From Chitinophaga parva (GTDB lineage: Bacteria; Bacteroidota; Bacteroidia; Chitinophagales; Chitinophagaceae): 64,000 bases of DNA. Each line of letters opens with the position of its first letter. Position 1 is the stretch's first letter. The stretch spans positions 62,001-126,000 of the forward strand of contig NZ_QCYK01000002.1 in the NCBI RefSeq assembly GCF_003071345.1, read 5' to 3'. Positions 42,639-51,712 of this stretch are shown here, in pieces. The notes under the pieces were generated by a model. That model was not told the DNA's origin. It saw only the letters and a list, made by a program, of their open reading frames with translations, and made no database searches. The translations under genes and the position numbers were made by a program.

Positions 42639-43124
42639 TTAGAAAGTATGCAGGGCACTGTTTAGTTTGCAAAGCAGGGCTACCAGTTTCTCCATGTCTT
42701 TTTCGCCCATCAGGCTGGTGTAGTGGCGGCGTATTTCCGCCAGGCAGGCATTAGTATCTAGGAGGAGGTGTTTGCCTTTGTCCGTGAGGTACACGATGCT
42801 GGCGCGGGCATCGGAAGCGTCTTTGCTGGTGTAAATGTAGCCGGCAGTTTCCAGGCTTTTTACCACTTTGCTCATGGCCTGTTTGGTGATGCGGGCCTTG
42901 CGGGCCAGCTCATTGTTGATAGTGCCATGTACATCAATATTGGCCACCAGGGCCATATCGCCCAGTTTAAAATCGGTATAGCCACGCTGCTCCAGGGCCT
43001 CGCCCAGGCGCAGGTCTATATCCTTTTTCAGCAGGTTGGTAAGCCTTGCAAGGCTTTTAGGGCGGAGCAGGCATACGTCGGCCAGTTGCTGGTCTAAAGT
43101 AGTGTCATTTGATTGCGCGCTCAT
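42639..43124 (-). CDS. MarR-family transcriptional regulator
   Basis: A 161-aa protein. The winged HTH reads INNELARKARITKQAMSKVVKSLETAGYIYTSKDASDARASIVYLTDKGKHLL, with the DARA beta-wing motif of MarR proteins. Flanking dimerisation helices are N-terminal LARLTNLLKKDIDLRLGEALEQRGY and C-terminal LAEIRRHYTSLMGEKDMEKLVALLCKL. MarR proteins are usually dimeric repressors released by small phenolic or oxidising ligands. The upstream region contains its own -7 box, an AAAAAGGTCA/TGACTTTTTT inverted repeat and a perfect 17-bp palindrome that overlaps a divergent promoter-like box. Confidence 0.92.
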   Translation of the reverse strand: MSAQSNDTTLDQQLADVCLLRPKSLARLTNLLKKDIDLRLGEALEQRGYTDFKLGDMALVANIDVHGTINNELARKARITKQAMSKVVKSLETAGYIYTSKDASDARASIVYLTDKGKHLLLDTNACLAEIRRHYTSLMGEKDMEKLVALLCKLNSALHTF

Positions 43125-43174
43125 CTTGCAGATTAATAAATGTCCTTTTTACTTTTTTTGAAAGGAAACGGGCT

Positions 43175-43182
43175 CAAAAGTA
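43175..43182 (-). promoter_or_regulatory. Candidate -7 box for the marR-type gene
   Basis: On the minus strand this reads TACTTTTG, an exact TAnnTTTG match, giving a leader of about 45 bases before the start codon at 43124. Confidence 0.45.
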
Positions 43183-43233
43183 AGGTTTCTATTATACTGA
43201 GACCATTTTCTTTGTTGAAAGTTAAATTTAGGC

Positions 43234-43282
43234 AAAAAGGTCAACTAATGTGACTTTTTTTGGTAAACTTGGTTTACCTTTG
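43234..43282. promoter_or_regulatory. Operator-like palindromes and divergent -7 box
   Basis: An imperfect dyad (AAAAAGGTCA with TGACTTTTTT, 43234-43260) is followed by a perfect 17-bp palindrome, GGTAAAC-TTG-GTTTACC (43262-43278). The right arm of the palindrome overlaps TACCTTTG (43275-43282), an exact -7 consensus for the plus strand. A repressor bound here would block plus-strand transcription. The neighbouring MarR protein is the natural candidate. Confidence 0.5.
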
Positions 43283-43288
43283 TATTAA

Positions 43289-43586
43289 GAAAAACACATC
43301 AAACCAGGCGCTGCAAAGCTGCCGTTAAGATAGTGAAGTTGATGGCTAGAGATGATGTAAAAGTCTGTTGATCAATAGGTAAGAATGAATGAATCAACAA
43401 AATGAACGCAGACGGTGATGAATGATAGCCCCGTGAAAGAGATTTGCCCTGATTGAAATTCGAAAGCCGCACCTGGTGGAACACATAATTGCCAGGATTG
43501 GGAGCAAGAAGTTTAAGTGATAGGATTTATTTGTTTTCGTAGTGTGTTTTGATCCCCGGTGCTTTCGCATCGGGGATATTTTTTTG
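43289..43586 (+). ncRNA. Candidate regulated non-coding transcript (about 300 nt)
   Basis: It is bounded by the -7 box at 43275-43282 and a strong terminator (stem ATCCCCG/CGGGGAT at 43552-43577, then a T-run to 43585). Inside are only very short frames (the longest I read from an ATG are about 8-12 codons). I do not recognise tmRNA, RNase P RNA, SRP RNA or a known riboswitch. It may be a small RNA, or the remains of a MarR-controlled gene. Confidence 0.35.
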
Positions 43587-43618
43587 CGGGTACTTATATT
43601 GATGAGCATGGTATAAAT

Positions 43619-43657
43619 AAAAACGGAGACCGTATTGTACGGCCTCCGTTTTCTATT
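43619..43657. terminator. Terminator after uxuA (bidirectional)
   Basis: AAAACGGAG pairs with CTCCGTTTT, with a further CCGTA/TACGG inner stem. T-runs are present on both strands. Confidence 0.82.
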
Positions 43658-43674
43658 TAAGATCTGTTGCTTGT

Positions 43675-44847
43675 TTATTTCACCTCCCATTTCACCCCTT
43701 CCTTCAGGCCCAGTTCCAGGCCTCTCAGTTCTGCCAGGCCCTTTAAACGGCCTATGGCGCTATAGCCGGGATTTACTTTCTTTCCCAGGTCGTCCAGCAT
43801 CTGCGCACCATGGTCCGGGCGCATGGGGATGCTTTCATTGCGCTTCATCATGAGGGCCAGGATGTTGCGTACCACGGAGGCCATATCCACATCGCCTTCC
43901 AGGTGGGGCGCTTCGTAGAAATTGCCCCACTCATCGCGCTTGGTGCTGCGCAGGTGCAGGAAGTAAATACGGTGCCCCAGGCGTGCTATCATGCCGGGCA
44001 GGTCATTGTCCGGGTTTACCCCAAAGGAGCCGGTGCAGAAACAGAGGCCATTGGAGGCATAGGGAGCGCCGGTGAGCAGCTCCCGCACATCCTGTTCCGT
44101 GCTCACAATGCGGGGCAGGCCCAGGATGGGGAAGGGGGGATCGTCCGGGTGGATGGCCAGGCGCACGCCCACCTCGTCCGCCACGGGGGCTACCTGCTGC
44201 AGGAAGTAGTACAGGTGCAGTTTCAGCTGGGTGGCGTCAATATCTTTATAGGTGGCCAGCTGCGCGCGCAGTTGTTCCACGGTCCAGCTTTCCTCTGCGC
44301 CGGGCAGGCCGGCCATGATGTTTTGCTGTACCTGTGTTTTTTCTGCGGGCGTCATGCTGTCAAAATATTCCTTGGCACGGTCTATTTCTTCCGGTGCATA
44401 ATCGTTATGCGCGTTTTCCCGGCTCAGGATAAAAAGATCAAAAGCGGAGAAGGCGGTCTTGTCAAAGCGCAGTACCCTGCTCCCGTCGGGCAGGGCATGG
44501 CCCAGGTCCGTGCGGGTCCAGTCCAGCACCGGCATAAAGTTATAGGTAACGGTTTTGACGCCGCAGGCAGCCAGGTTGCGCAGGCTTTGCTGGTAGTTGG
44601 CAATGTATTCGCGGAAGCGGCCACTTTGTGTTTTAATGGCTTCATGCACGGGCAGGCTTTCTACTACAGACCAGGTGAGGCCGGCGTTTTCAATTTCCTG
44701 TTTGCGTTTTTCAATTTCAGCCACCGGCCACACGGCGCCGTTTGGAATGTGGTGCAAGGCGGTTACAATGCCCGTGGCGCCGGCCTGCCGTATATCGGCC
44801 AGGCTTACGGGGTCTGAAGGGCCAAACCAGCGCCATGTTTGTTCCAT
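43675..44847 (-). CDS. uxuA: Mannonate dehydratase
   Basis: The protein is 390 aa if started at [23 protein letters not shown], which aligns with the E. coli UxuA start; in-frame ATGs at 44856 and 44862 are possible. The enzyme converts D-mannonate to 2-keto-3-deoxygluconate in glucuronate breakdown, using Fe(II)/Mn(II). Visible family blocks are [101 protein letters not shown] and [16 protein letters not shown]. No other hexuronate genes are adjacent. A LacI-type palindrome lies upstream. Confidence 0.95.
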   Translation of the reverse strand: MEQTWRWFGPSDPVSLADIRQAGATGIVTALHHIPNGAVWPVAEIEKRKQEIENAGLTWSVVESLPVHEAIKTQSGRFREYIANYQQSLRNLAACGVKTVTYNFMPVLDWTRTDLGHALPDGSRVLRFDKTAFSAFDLFILSRENAHNDYAPEEIDRAKEYFDSMTPAEKTQVQQNIMAGLPGAEESWTVEQLRAQLATYKDIDATQLKLHLYYFLQQVAPVADEVGVRLAIHPDDPPFPILGLPRIVSTEQDVRELLTGAPYASNGLCFCTGSFGVNPDNDLPGMIARLGHRIYFLHLRSTKRDEWGNFYEAPHLEGDVDMASVVRNILALMMKRNESIPMRPDHGAQMLDDLGKKVNPGYSAIGRLKGLAELRGLELGLKEGVKWEVK

Positions 44848-44889
44848 ACGGAGCATATTCATATCAGTAGTCGTATTTTTTTAAGACGC

Positions 44890-44897
44890 CAAAAATA
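44890..44897 (-). promoter_or_regulatory. Candidate -7 box for uxuA
   Basis: The minus strand reads TATTTTTG, an exact TAnnTTTG match. It lies 27 bases before the upstream-most possible start codon (44862). Confidence 0.45.
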
Positions 44898-45006
44898 GAA
44901 ATTTTACGATACCCCGGCGCAGAAATAATTCGGACTACTGGTTAGTAACGCCGTTATCCACTCCGCAAAACCATTAGCTCCCAGGGGAAAAGGGCTGGCC
45001 GGTAGT

Positions 45007-45018
45007 GAAAACGTTTTC
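45007..45018. promoter_or_regulatory. LacI/GalR-type operator candidate
   Basis: GAAAACGTTTTC is a perfect 12-bp palindrome with a central CG, the hallmark of LacI-family operators. It lies in the 300-bp gap between uxuA (minus strand) and the exported amidohydrolase (plus strand). Hexuronate control by a LacI-family repressor is the likeliest reading, but no such gene is in the window. Confidence 0.55.
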
Positions 45019-45168
45019 GTAAAAAACAGGTGGCCTAAACACTGCGCCCCCGCTTTTTAACCATTCATAAAAAAAACAAGGAAATTTTAGCGGACCGCGC
45101 TGCAAACCCCTAATTTTAGGCGATCAACTTCAATCTAATACCGCTTTTACTTTAAAAATTTGCACTTC

Positions 45169-48100
45169 ATGAAGAAGGGGTTTTCATTTTTTGCTCCGGC
45201 CGGCCCACAGCCGCGCCGCCGGAAGCCTGTATTGCTGCGGCCTGGCGCCATCGGGGCCTTGTGCGGGTTACTTTTCCCGGCTGCCCTCCTGGCCCAGCAA
45301 ACTTTCCCCGTCAACGGTGTTGCTGACCCGCGGACCAATTGCTATGCCTTTACCCATGCTACCCTGGTAAAGGACCCACAGACCACCCTCGCAGATGCCA
45401 CCCTGGTGATCCGTGATGGAAAGATCGTGGCCGCCGCTCCGGGTGCACCTGTGCCCAAAGACGCGGTGGTAGTGGATTGTAAAGGAAAATACATCTATCC
45501 TTCTTTCATCGACATTTATAGTGATTATGGTACCAGCGCCGCACCCCGTGCAGGGCGCTCCTTTGGCGCAGGTCCACAATTTATCTCCGCTACCAAAGGT
45601 GCGTACAACTGGAACCAGGCCATCCGCTCAGAAGTGAATGCCAGCGAGGTATTTGCGGTAGACAATGGCAAGGCCGGCACCCTGCGGGAAGCGGGTTTTG
45701 GCACGGTGCTCACCCACGTGGAAGACGGCATTGCACGCGGCACCGGCACCGTGGTAACCCTGGCTTCCGAACGGGAAAATAAAGTAATGCTGAAGCCCCG
45801 TGCCTCCGCGCATTATTCTTTCCTGAAAGGCAGCTCCACCCAGGACTATCCGGGGTCGCTCATGGGCTGCATTGCCCTGCTGCGCCAGACTTACCTGGAT
45901 GCGCAGTGGTACAGGACCCAACCTGCCAAAGAAGGCGAAAACCTCACCCTGCAGGCCTGGAACGACAACCAGAACCTGCCCCAGATCTTTGAAGCAGAAG
46001 ATAAATGGAACGTGCTGCGGGCAGACAAAGTAGGTGATGAATTTGGTGTACAATATATCTTCAAGGCCTCCGGCAATGAATACCAGCGCATGCCTGAAAT
46101 GGCCGCCACCAAAGGCACTTTCATCATCCCGGTAAACTTCCCCGCGGCATATGACGTGGAAGATCCTAATGACGCCCGCTTCCTGGCCCTCAGTGACATG
46201 AAGCACTGGGAACTGGCGCCCACGGAGCCAGGCGCTTTTGAAAAAGCCAATATTCCTTTCTGCCTTACCGCAGCCGACCTGAAAGACGTAAAATCTTTCC
46301 TGGCTAATGTGCGTAAGGCCATGGAGTATGGCCTTACCCCGGAAAAAGCCCTGGATGCCCTTACCCGCACCCCAGCCGCTGTGCTGAAGATCAATGATAA
46401 GGTAGGCACCCTGGATGCTGGTAAGCTGGCTAATTTCCTCATTACATCCGGTCCCATTTTCAATGAGAACACCGTGTTGTTCCAGAACTGGGTGCAGGGC
46501 AACCGCTATGTGCTGAAAGACGAAGGCTGGAAAGATATCCGCGGTACTTACATCGTAAATGTAAGCAACGCGCAGGGTGTAAGCAAATACACCGTACTGC
46601 TCAAAGGCAGCGCCAGCGCACCTTCATTGGTATTGCTGCAGAAAGACAGCCTCAATGGCACCTTCAGCATGGACGAGCCGTTTGTGAAGCTGGCCTTCCC
46701 GCCGGGTAAAAACGCCACCCGCACCCTGCGCCTTTCCGGCGTGGCGGGGGCCAATGGCTGGAGTGGTACAGGCGTAGATACCAGCGGCAATCCCCTGCGC
46801 TGGACGGCTACTTACGCTAACGCCTATACGCCACCGGCCGATACCACTAAAAAGAAACATCCCGCCTCTGACCTCGGTAAACTGTACTATCCTTTTGTGG
46901 GCGATGGTTTTGAGACCCAGCCTAAACAGGAGGATATCCTGATCCGCAATGCCACGGTGTGGACCAACGAAAGCGAAGGCGTGCTGGAACATACGGATGT
47001 GCTGCTGCGTAGTGGTAAGATAGCCCAGGTGGGCAAAGGCCTGCCTGCCGGCAATGCCCGCGTGATAGACGGTACCGGTAAATACCTGACCGCCGGTATT
47101 ATTGACGAGCACTCCCATATTGCCATTGCACACGGTGTAAATGAAGGTACCCAGTCTGTGACTTCTGAAGTGCGCATTGCAGATGTGATCAATCCCGAAG
47201 ACATCAATATTTACCGGCAGCTGAGCGGGGGCGTTACTGCATCCCACCTGCTGCACGGTTCTGCCAATACCATCGGAGGCCAGTCGCAACTCGTGAAGCT
47301 GCGCTGGGGCGCCAATGCAGAGGAGATGAAGTTTGCCAACTGGGATGGCTTTATCAAGTTTGCACTGGGTGAGAATGTGAAGCAGTCCAACTGGGGTGAG
47401 CGCCAGCGCGAGCGTTTCCCGCAAACCCGTATGGGCGTGGAACAGGTGCTGTGGGATGCCTTTACCCGTGCGGAAGATTACGAAAAGCAGGGCCCCGGCA
47501 AGCGCCGCGACCTGGAACTGGATGCGCTGGTAGAAATCCTGCACCACAAGCGCTTTATTACCTGCCACTCTTATGTGCAGAGCGAGATCAATATGCTGAT
47601 GCATACAGCGGATCATTTTGGTTTTACGGTAAATACCTTCACCCACATCCTGGAAGGCTACAAGGTGGCCGACAAGATGAAGGCCCATGGCGCCGGTGCA
47701 GGCACTTTTGCAGACTGGTGGGCATATAAAATGGAAGTGCAGGATGCTATTCCTTACAACGCCATGTTGATGCAGCAGGAAGGCATTACGGTAGCCATCA
47801 ACTCAGACGATGCGGAAATGGCCCGCCGCCTGAACCAGGAAGCTGCCAAGACCGTGAAGTACGGTGGCAACACAGAAGCCGACGCCTGGAAAATGGTAAC
47901 CCTCAACCCGGCTAAATTGCTGCATGTGGCAGACCGCGTGGGCAGCATCAAAGTGGGCAAAGACGCAGACGTGGTGCTCTGGAGCGATGATCCGTTGAGC
48001 ATTTACGCCAAGGCAGAAAAGACCATTGTAGACGGTATCGTGTACTTTGACCGCGATGTGGATACCCAGCTGCACCAGCGGGTGGCTGCAGAAAGGAACC

Positions 48101-48255
48101 GCCTGGTGCAAAAGATGCTGGCTGAGAAAAAGAAAGGCGGCAGTACCCAGAAAGCAGTGCCCACACGTGATGATTTCAATCACTGTGAAGACCTGCAGGG
48201 TGGCCACCAGGGCGACATCCTGGGTGACGACGCCGTAGCGCAGGCCGGCAAATAA
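45169..48255 (+). CDS. Exported two-module amidohydrolase (1028 aa)
   Basis: It starts at the ATG at 45169 (MKKGFSFFAPAGP); a TTG three codons upstream is not needed. After an N-terminal signal region (LCGLLFPAALLAQ), two amidohydrolase modules follow. Module 1 (about residues 45-560) has the composite-domain strand ATLVIRDGKIVAAAPG but reads FIDIYSDYG where the metal HxH should be (Tyr117, Asp119). Module 2 (about 585-1000) has VLLRSGKIAQVGKGLP, the intact HSH at His648 and His650 in DEHSHIAIAHG, ITCHSYVQSEI and AINSDDAEMARRL (Asp ligand). It probably hydrolyses a peptide-like or cyclic amide substrate in the periplasm. It is coupled to a second family member 27 bp downstream. Confidence 0.9.
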   Translation: MKKGFSFFAPAGPQPRRRKPVLLRPGAIGALCGLLFPAALLAQQTFPVNGVADPRTNCYAFTHATLVKDPQTTLADATLVIRDGKIVAAAPGAPVPKDAVVVDCKGKYIYPSFIDIYSDYGTSAAPRAGRSFGAGPQFISATKGAYNWNQAIRSEVNASEVFAVDNGKAGTLREAGFGTVLTHVEDGIARGTGTVVTLASERENKVMLKPRASAHYSFLKGSSTQDYPGSLMGCIALLRQTYLDAQWYRTQPAKEGENLTLQAWNDNQNLPQIFEAEDKWNVLRADKVGDEFGVQYIFKASGNEYQRMPEMAATKGTFIIPVNFPAAYDVEDPNDARFLALSDMKHWELAPTEPGAFEKANIPFCLTAADLKDVKSFLANVRKAMEYGLTPEKALDALTRTPAAVLKINDKVGTLDAGKLANFLITSGPIFNENTVLFQNWVQGNRYVLKDEGWKDIRGTYIVNVSNAQGVSKYTVLLKGSASAPSLVLLQKDSLNGTFSMDEPFVKLAFPPGKNATRTLRLSGVAGANGWSGTGVDTSGNPLRWTATYANAYTPPADTTKKKHPASDLGKLYYPFVGDGFETQPKQEDILIRNATVWTNESEGVLEHTDVLLRSGKIAQVGKGLPAGNARVIDGTGKYLTAGIIDEHSHIAIAHGVNEGTQSVTSEVRIADVINPEDINIYRQLSGGVTASHLLHGSANTIGGQSQLVKLRWGANAEEMKFANWDGFIKFALGENVKQSNWGERQRERFPQTRMGVEQVLWDAFTRAEDYEKQGPGKRRDLELDALVEILHHKRFITCHSYVQSEINMLMHTADHFGFTVNTFTHILEGYKVADKMKAHGAGAGTFADWWAYKMEVQDAIPYNAMLMQQEGITVAINSDDAEMARRLNQEAAKTVKYGGNTEADAWKMVTLNPAKLLHVADRVGSIKVGKDADVVLWSDDPLSIYAKAEKTIVDGIVYFDRDVDTQLHQRVAAERNRLVQKMLAEKKKGGSTQKAVPTRDDFNHCEDLQGGHQGDILGDDAVAQAGK

Positions 48256-48282
48256 TTTCCTCATTGAATGCTGAAACATAAC

Positions 48283-49578
48283 ATGAAAAAAATTCTCATA
48301 GCAATAAGCATACTGCTGGCCGGCAACACGCTCTACGCGCAGGAAACGGTATATCCCGCCCCGGCCCAGCAATCCGTAATATTTTTGAAAAACGCCACCA
48401 TCCACGTGGGCAATGGGAACGTGATAGAACATGGCACCATTGGGTTTTCCCAGGGCAAGATCACCGTGGTGGGTGGCGCAAGTACGCCTGTTCCGGCAGA
48501 CATAAAAGTGTTTGACCTGCAGGGCCAGCACGTGTACCCGGGCATCATTGCTCCCAATACAAACCTGGGCCTCGTGGAGGTAGAAGCTGTGCGTGCCACG
48601 GTGGATGATAATGAAGTAGGGGAGATCAATCCCAGTGTGCGTTCCATCGTTTCTTACAATACGGATTCAAAAGTGATCAACACGCTGCGCGTGAATGGCG
48701 TCCTGCTGGCGAACATTGTGCCGGAAGGTGGCATCCTGTCCGGCTCTTCTTCCGTAGTGCAGCTGGATGCATGGAACTGGGAAGATGCGGCCGTAAGAAC
48801 AGACAATGGCCTGCATGTGTACCTGCCCCGCCTCGTGGTGCGCAGCAACCCGTTTGGCCGTGGGGCCGGCATTGGCGATGACGCTATCAAATCTTCCCTG
48901 GAGCGTATTGAGAGCCTGAAAAAATTCTTCCGGGAAGCCAAGGCTTACCTGGCGGAAGAAAAGCACGAAGAGACCAACCTGAAATTTGAAGCGGTACGCC
49001 GCCTGTTTTCCAAAGAAGAAAAACTCTTCATCCACTGTGAGCTGGTAAAGGAAATGCTGGTGGCTACTGAGTTTGCAGACGAATTTGGATTTGACGTGGT
49101 GATCGTAGGTGGTACAGATGCCTGGCAGATCGCTGACCTGCTGAAACAAAAGAACATCCCCGTGATCCTGAACCAGCCACATAGCCTGCCGGTTTCACAG
49201 GATGATGACGTGGACCAGCCTTATAAAACACCGGCCATGCTGCAAAAAGCAGGCGTGTTGTTCTGCATAGGCAACGAAGGCTTCTGGCAGCAACGCAACC
49301 TGGCGTTTAACGCCGGTACCGCCGCGGCTTACGGCCTTTCCAAAGAAGAAGCGCTCAGTGCTATTACCCTGAATGCCGCTAAGATCCTGGGCGTGGATAA
49401 AATCACCGGCTCCCTGGAAGTGGGCAAGGACGCTAACATGGTAGTAAGTGCCGGCGACATCCTGGACATGCGCACCAACAACATCACCCACGCCTACATC
49501 CAGGGCCGCGAATTGAACCTGGATAACAAACAGAAACAACTCTATGAGCGGTACAAGTACAAATATGGTTTGAAGTAG
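48283..49578 (+). CDS. Exported amidohydrolase-family protein, metal site degenerate (431 aa)
   Basis: It starts at the ATG at 48283 (MKKILIAISILLAGNTLYAQ, a clear signal peptide). The amidohydrolase composite domain (ATIHVGNGNVIEHGTIGFSQGKITVVGG) and barrel are present. However, the expected HxH after the first barrel strand is NTN (Asn92, Asn94, in GIIAPNTNLGL), and the region that usually supplies the last Asp reads VLFCIGNEGFWQQRNLAF. Other features remain: LFIHCELVKEML, VGGTDAWQIADLL, LNAAKILGVD and GSLEVGKDANMVV. It is likely a non-catalytic or altered-metal partner of the larger protein encoded 27 bp upstream. Confidence 0.87.
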   Translation: MKKILIAISILLAGNTLYAQETVYPAPAQQSVIFLKNATIHVGNGNVIEHGTIGFSQGKITVVGGASTPVPADIKVFDLQGQHVYPGIIAPNTNLGLVEVEAVRATVDDNEVGEINPSVRSIVSYNTDSKVINTLRVNGVLLANIVPEGGILSGSSSVVQLDAWNWEDAAVRTDNGLHVYLPRLVVRSNPFGRGAGIGDDAIKSSLERIESLKKFFREAKAYLAEEKHEETNLKFEAVRRLFSKEEKLFIHCELVKEMLVATEFADEFGFDVVIVGGTDAWQIADLLKQKNIPVILNQPHSLPVSQDDDVDQPYKTPAMLQKAGVLFCIGNEGFWQQRNLAFNAGTAAAYGLSKEEALSAITLNAAKILGVDKITGSLEVGKDANMVVSAGDILDMRTNNITHAYIQGRELNLDNKQKQLYERYKYKYGLK

Positions 49579-49600
49579 CCGGTAGCGAAAGCTCCCATGG

Positions 49601-49639
49601 AAAAGGGCCGCATCAACAACGATGCGGCCCTTTTCATTT
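49601..49639. terminator. Terminator between the amidohydrolase operon and the Hsp70 gene
   Basis: AAAAGGGCCGCATC (49601-49614) pairs with GATGCGGCCCTTTT (49621-49634), with T-runs on both strands. Confidence 0.88.
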
Positions 49640-49677
49640 TATATTACTCATTTATTATCCTTCGTGCACAATTAAGT

Positions 49678-51450
49678 TCACCCCAGTAACACCTGCCTTG
49701 AAAAAGGCTTGAACACTTTTGACAACGCATGAATATGTGTATTGATCTCGCTGGTATTATCCGTGTGAGATACCCGTTCCAGCGCGTCTGATGCGGATTG
49801 CAAGGCATCTTGCTCTGATGCGGTAAGCTGGTCCTGGTGTTTGTCTATAAAATCGCGCACAGCGTCTATCAGTTGCTGGGCTTCTGATTGGGCTACCACC
49901 AGCATGCGGGCTACATCATCTTCGCGGGCGTGCAGGCGGGAGTTTTCCACCATATCTGCTACTTCCGCGGCGGTAAGGCCATAGCCGGGATGGATCTCTA
50001 CTTCCTGTTCCACGCCGGTGTTCTGCTCTGTTGCTTTTACCGTGAGCAGTCCATCCTGGTCCAGGTGGAAAGATACGATCACTTCCGGCATGCCGGCAGG
50101 CATGCAGGGAATGCCGTGCAGGGTAAAGCAACCCAGGCTGCGGTTGTCGCGCACCAGGTCACGCTCGCCCTGGTACACCGCTATTTTCATGCTGCGTTGC
50201 CCGTCTTTCTGCGTGGTGTACTGATGGCCTACGGTTACCGGCAGGCGGGCATTGCGGGCTATCAGCACGTCCATCACACCACCCATGGTCTCCACACCGA
50301 GGGAAAGGGGTGTTACATCCTGCACCGCTTCGTGGGCAGTATCACTTTCCAGGAGGCTGCCCAGCAGGGCGGCGCCCAGGATGGTGGCATTGTCCGGGTG
50401 CAGTTCATCCTTCACCAGGTGGTTAAAATAACTGCTCACCTGGGCCTTAACCAGGGGCAATTGGGAGGTGCCACCTATCAGCCACACCTCATCCAGGCCG
50501 GCGGGTTGCAGGCCCGCGTCCTGCAGCGCATCTGCGCAGTGGGAGAGGGTTTGGGCAATGATGGGCTGCACCATGTTGTTCAATTCATCCGCGGAAAGCT
50601 GCAACGGCAGGTTCTCAAACTGGCCGCTGTAAATATCGTTCGTGGAAAGGTATTCTTTGGCGGCGGCAGCTTTTTGGAGCAGGCCTTGCAGTACCGCTTT
50701 GTTGCTCCAGATGGCCTGTTTGTCCAGCCCATTCTGTTTGGCCCAGTGCTGCACGATCTGCTCATCGATGTTGAAGCCACCCAGGTGGAGGTTGCCGGTG
50801 CTGCCCAGTACTTTTACCTGGCCATGTTCCAGGCGCAGTACTACCATTTCAAAACTGCCCGCGCCCAGGTCGTACACGGCCACCTGCTTGCGGGTGCCTG
50901 CAGGGAGGCTGCGGGCATAGGGGAGGGCTGCCACAGCGGGCCCGTTTACCAGGCGTACCACTTCCAGTCCGGCCAGGCGCCCTGCCTGGCGGATGGCCCG
51001 GCGTTCGGCCTCGTCAAAGAGGGCCGGTACAGCAATTACGGCTTGTGTAACCGGCTGGCCGGTGGCGGCCTCCATTTCTTCCCGCAGCCGGAGGAACAGC
51101 AGGGAAATGATGGCCGCTGGATGATATAATTTATCGTCCGCCAGGAAATTGGCATGCCCGGCGGCATCTGCTTTTAAGGGGAAAGTGAACCAGTTTGCTT
51201 CCGCGCCCAGGGCTTTAAAATCAGCTCCCAGCAGCCTTTTGATGTGCGACAGTGTACGGGCTGGATGCTGTGCGGCTTCCGCCAGTGCGGCTACACCGGC
51301 TACGGCAGGTCCGCGCTCAGGAATATATACAACGGAAGGCATCACCGTAGGAACACACACGGGAGGCCCGTTTTTCTGGAGGATAGCGGCCCGGCAGAAA
51401 GCGTTGCCAAAATCAATGGCCATAATACCGGATGACTGGGACTGTTGCAT
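49678..51450 (-). CDS. Hsp70-family chaperone, atypical ATPase motifs
   Basis: A 590-aa protein with an N-terminal actin-like ATPase and a C-terminal substrate-binding domain (DVTPLSLGVETMGGVMDVLIARNARLPVT, a clear Hsp70 hallmark). The ATPase motifs are altered: phosphate-1 reads IDFGNAF (residues 12-18) instead of DLGTTN; phosphate-2 reads DLGAGSFE (194-201) instead of DLGGGTFD; and NEPTAAA reads NGPAVAA (169-175), losing the conserved Glu. The equivalents of DnaK Lys70 (K71) and Pro143 (P142) remain, as does IGGTSQLPLV. It resembles HscA in length but has no hscB or fdx neighbour. It may be a specialised chaperone with slow or no ATP turnover. Confidence 0.9.
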   Translation of the reverse strand: MQQSQSSGIMAIDFGNAFCRAAILQKNGPPVCVPTVMPSVVYIPERGPAVAGVAALAEAAQHPARTLSHIKRLLGADFKALGAEANWFTFPLKADAAGHANFLADDKLYHPAAIISLLFLRLREEMEAATGQPVTQAVIAVPALFDEAERRAIRQAGRLAGLEVVRLVNGPAVAALPYARSLPAGTRKQVAVYDLGAGSFEMVVLRLEHGQVKVLGSTGNLHLGGFNIDEQIVQHWAKQNGLDKQAIWSNKAVLQGLLQKAAAAKEYLSTNDIYSGQFENLPLQLSADELNNMVQPIIAQTLSHCADALQDAGLQPAGLDEVWLIGGTSQLPLVKAQVSSYFNHLVKDELHPDNATILGAALLGSLLESDTAHEAVQDVTPLSLGVETMGGVMDVLIARNARLPVTVGHQYTTQKDGQRSMKIAVYQGERDLVRDNRSLGCFTLHGIPCMPAGMPEVIVSFHLDQDGLLTVKATEQNTGVEQEVEIHPGYGLTAAEVADMVENSRLHAREDDVARMLVVAQSEAQQLIDAVRDFIDKHQDQLTASEQDALQSASDALERVSHTDNTSEINTHIHALSKVFKPFSRQVLLG

Positions 51451-51686
51451 AAAAAGGTAAGTTTACTAAAATGGAACAAATGCCTTGCTTCAACTCAGCT
51501 GCGTAGAATGGTGCAGGGCCGTGGAACGATCATCAAACTTTACACCAACACAAATGGGTTGGGTCTATTAATTTACAATAAAAAACTGGTATAGCGGCTG
51601 CAGTCTGATATGTACAACAGAGAATTAACAAATTGAAACCGGGAAATTCCTTTGGGGCTTATCATAGAAGCCTGCCCATTATTCCT

Positions 51687-51694
51687 TAGGTTTG
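51687..51694 (+). promoter_or_regulatory. Candidate -7 box for tyrS
   Basis: TAGGTTTG matches TAnnTTTG and lies 18 bases before the ATG at 51713, which implies a very short leader. Confidence 0.4.
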
Positions 51695-51712
51695 CACAAA
51701 TTTGAAAAAGAA

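Noticed and set aside
43394..43690. A 98-codon minus-strand frame between uxuA and the MarR gene
   Set aside because: It crosses the uxuA terminator and the ncRNA terminator hairpins and has random-looking composition.
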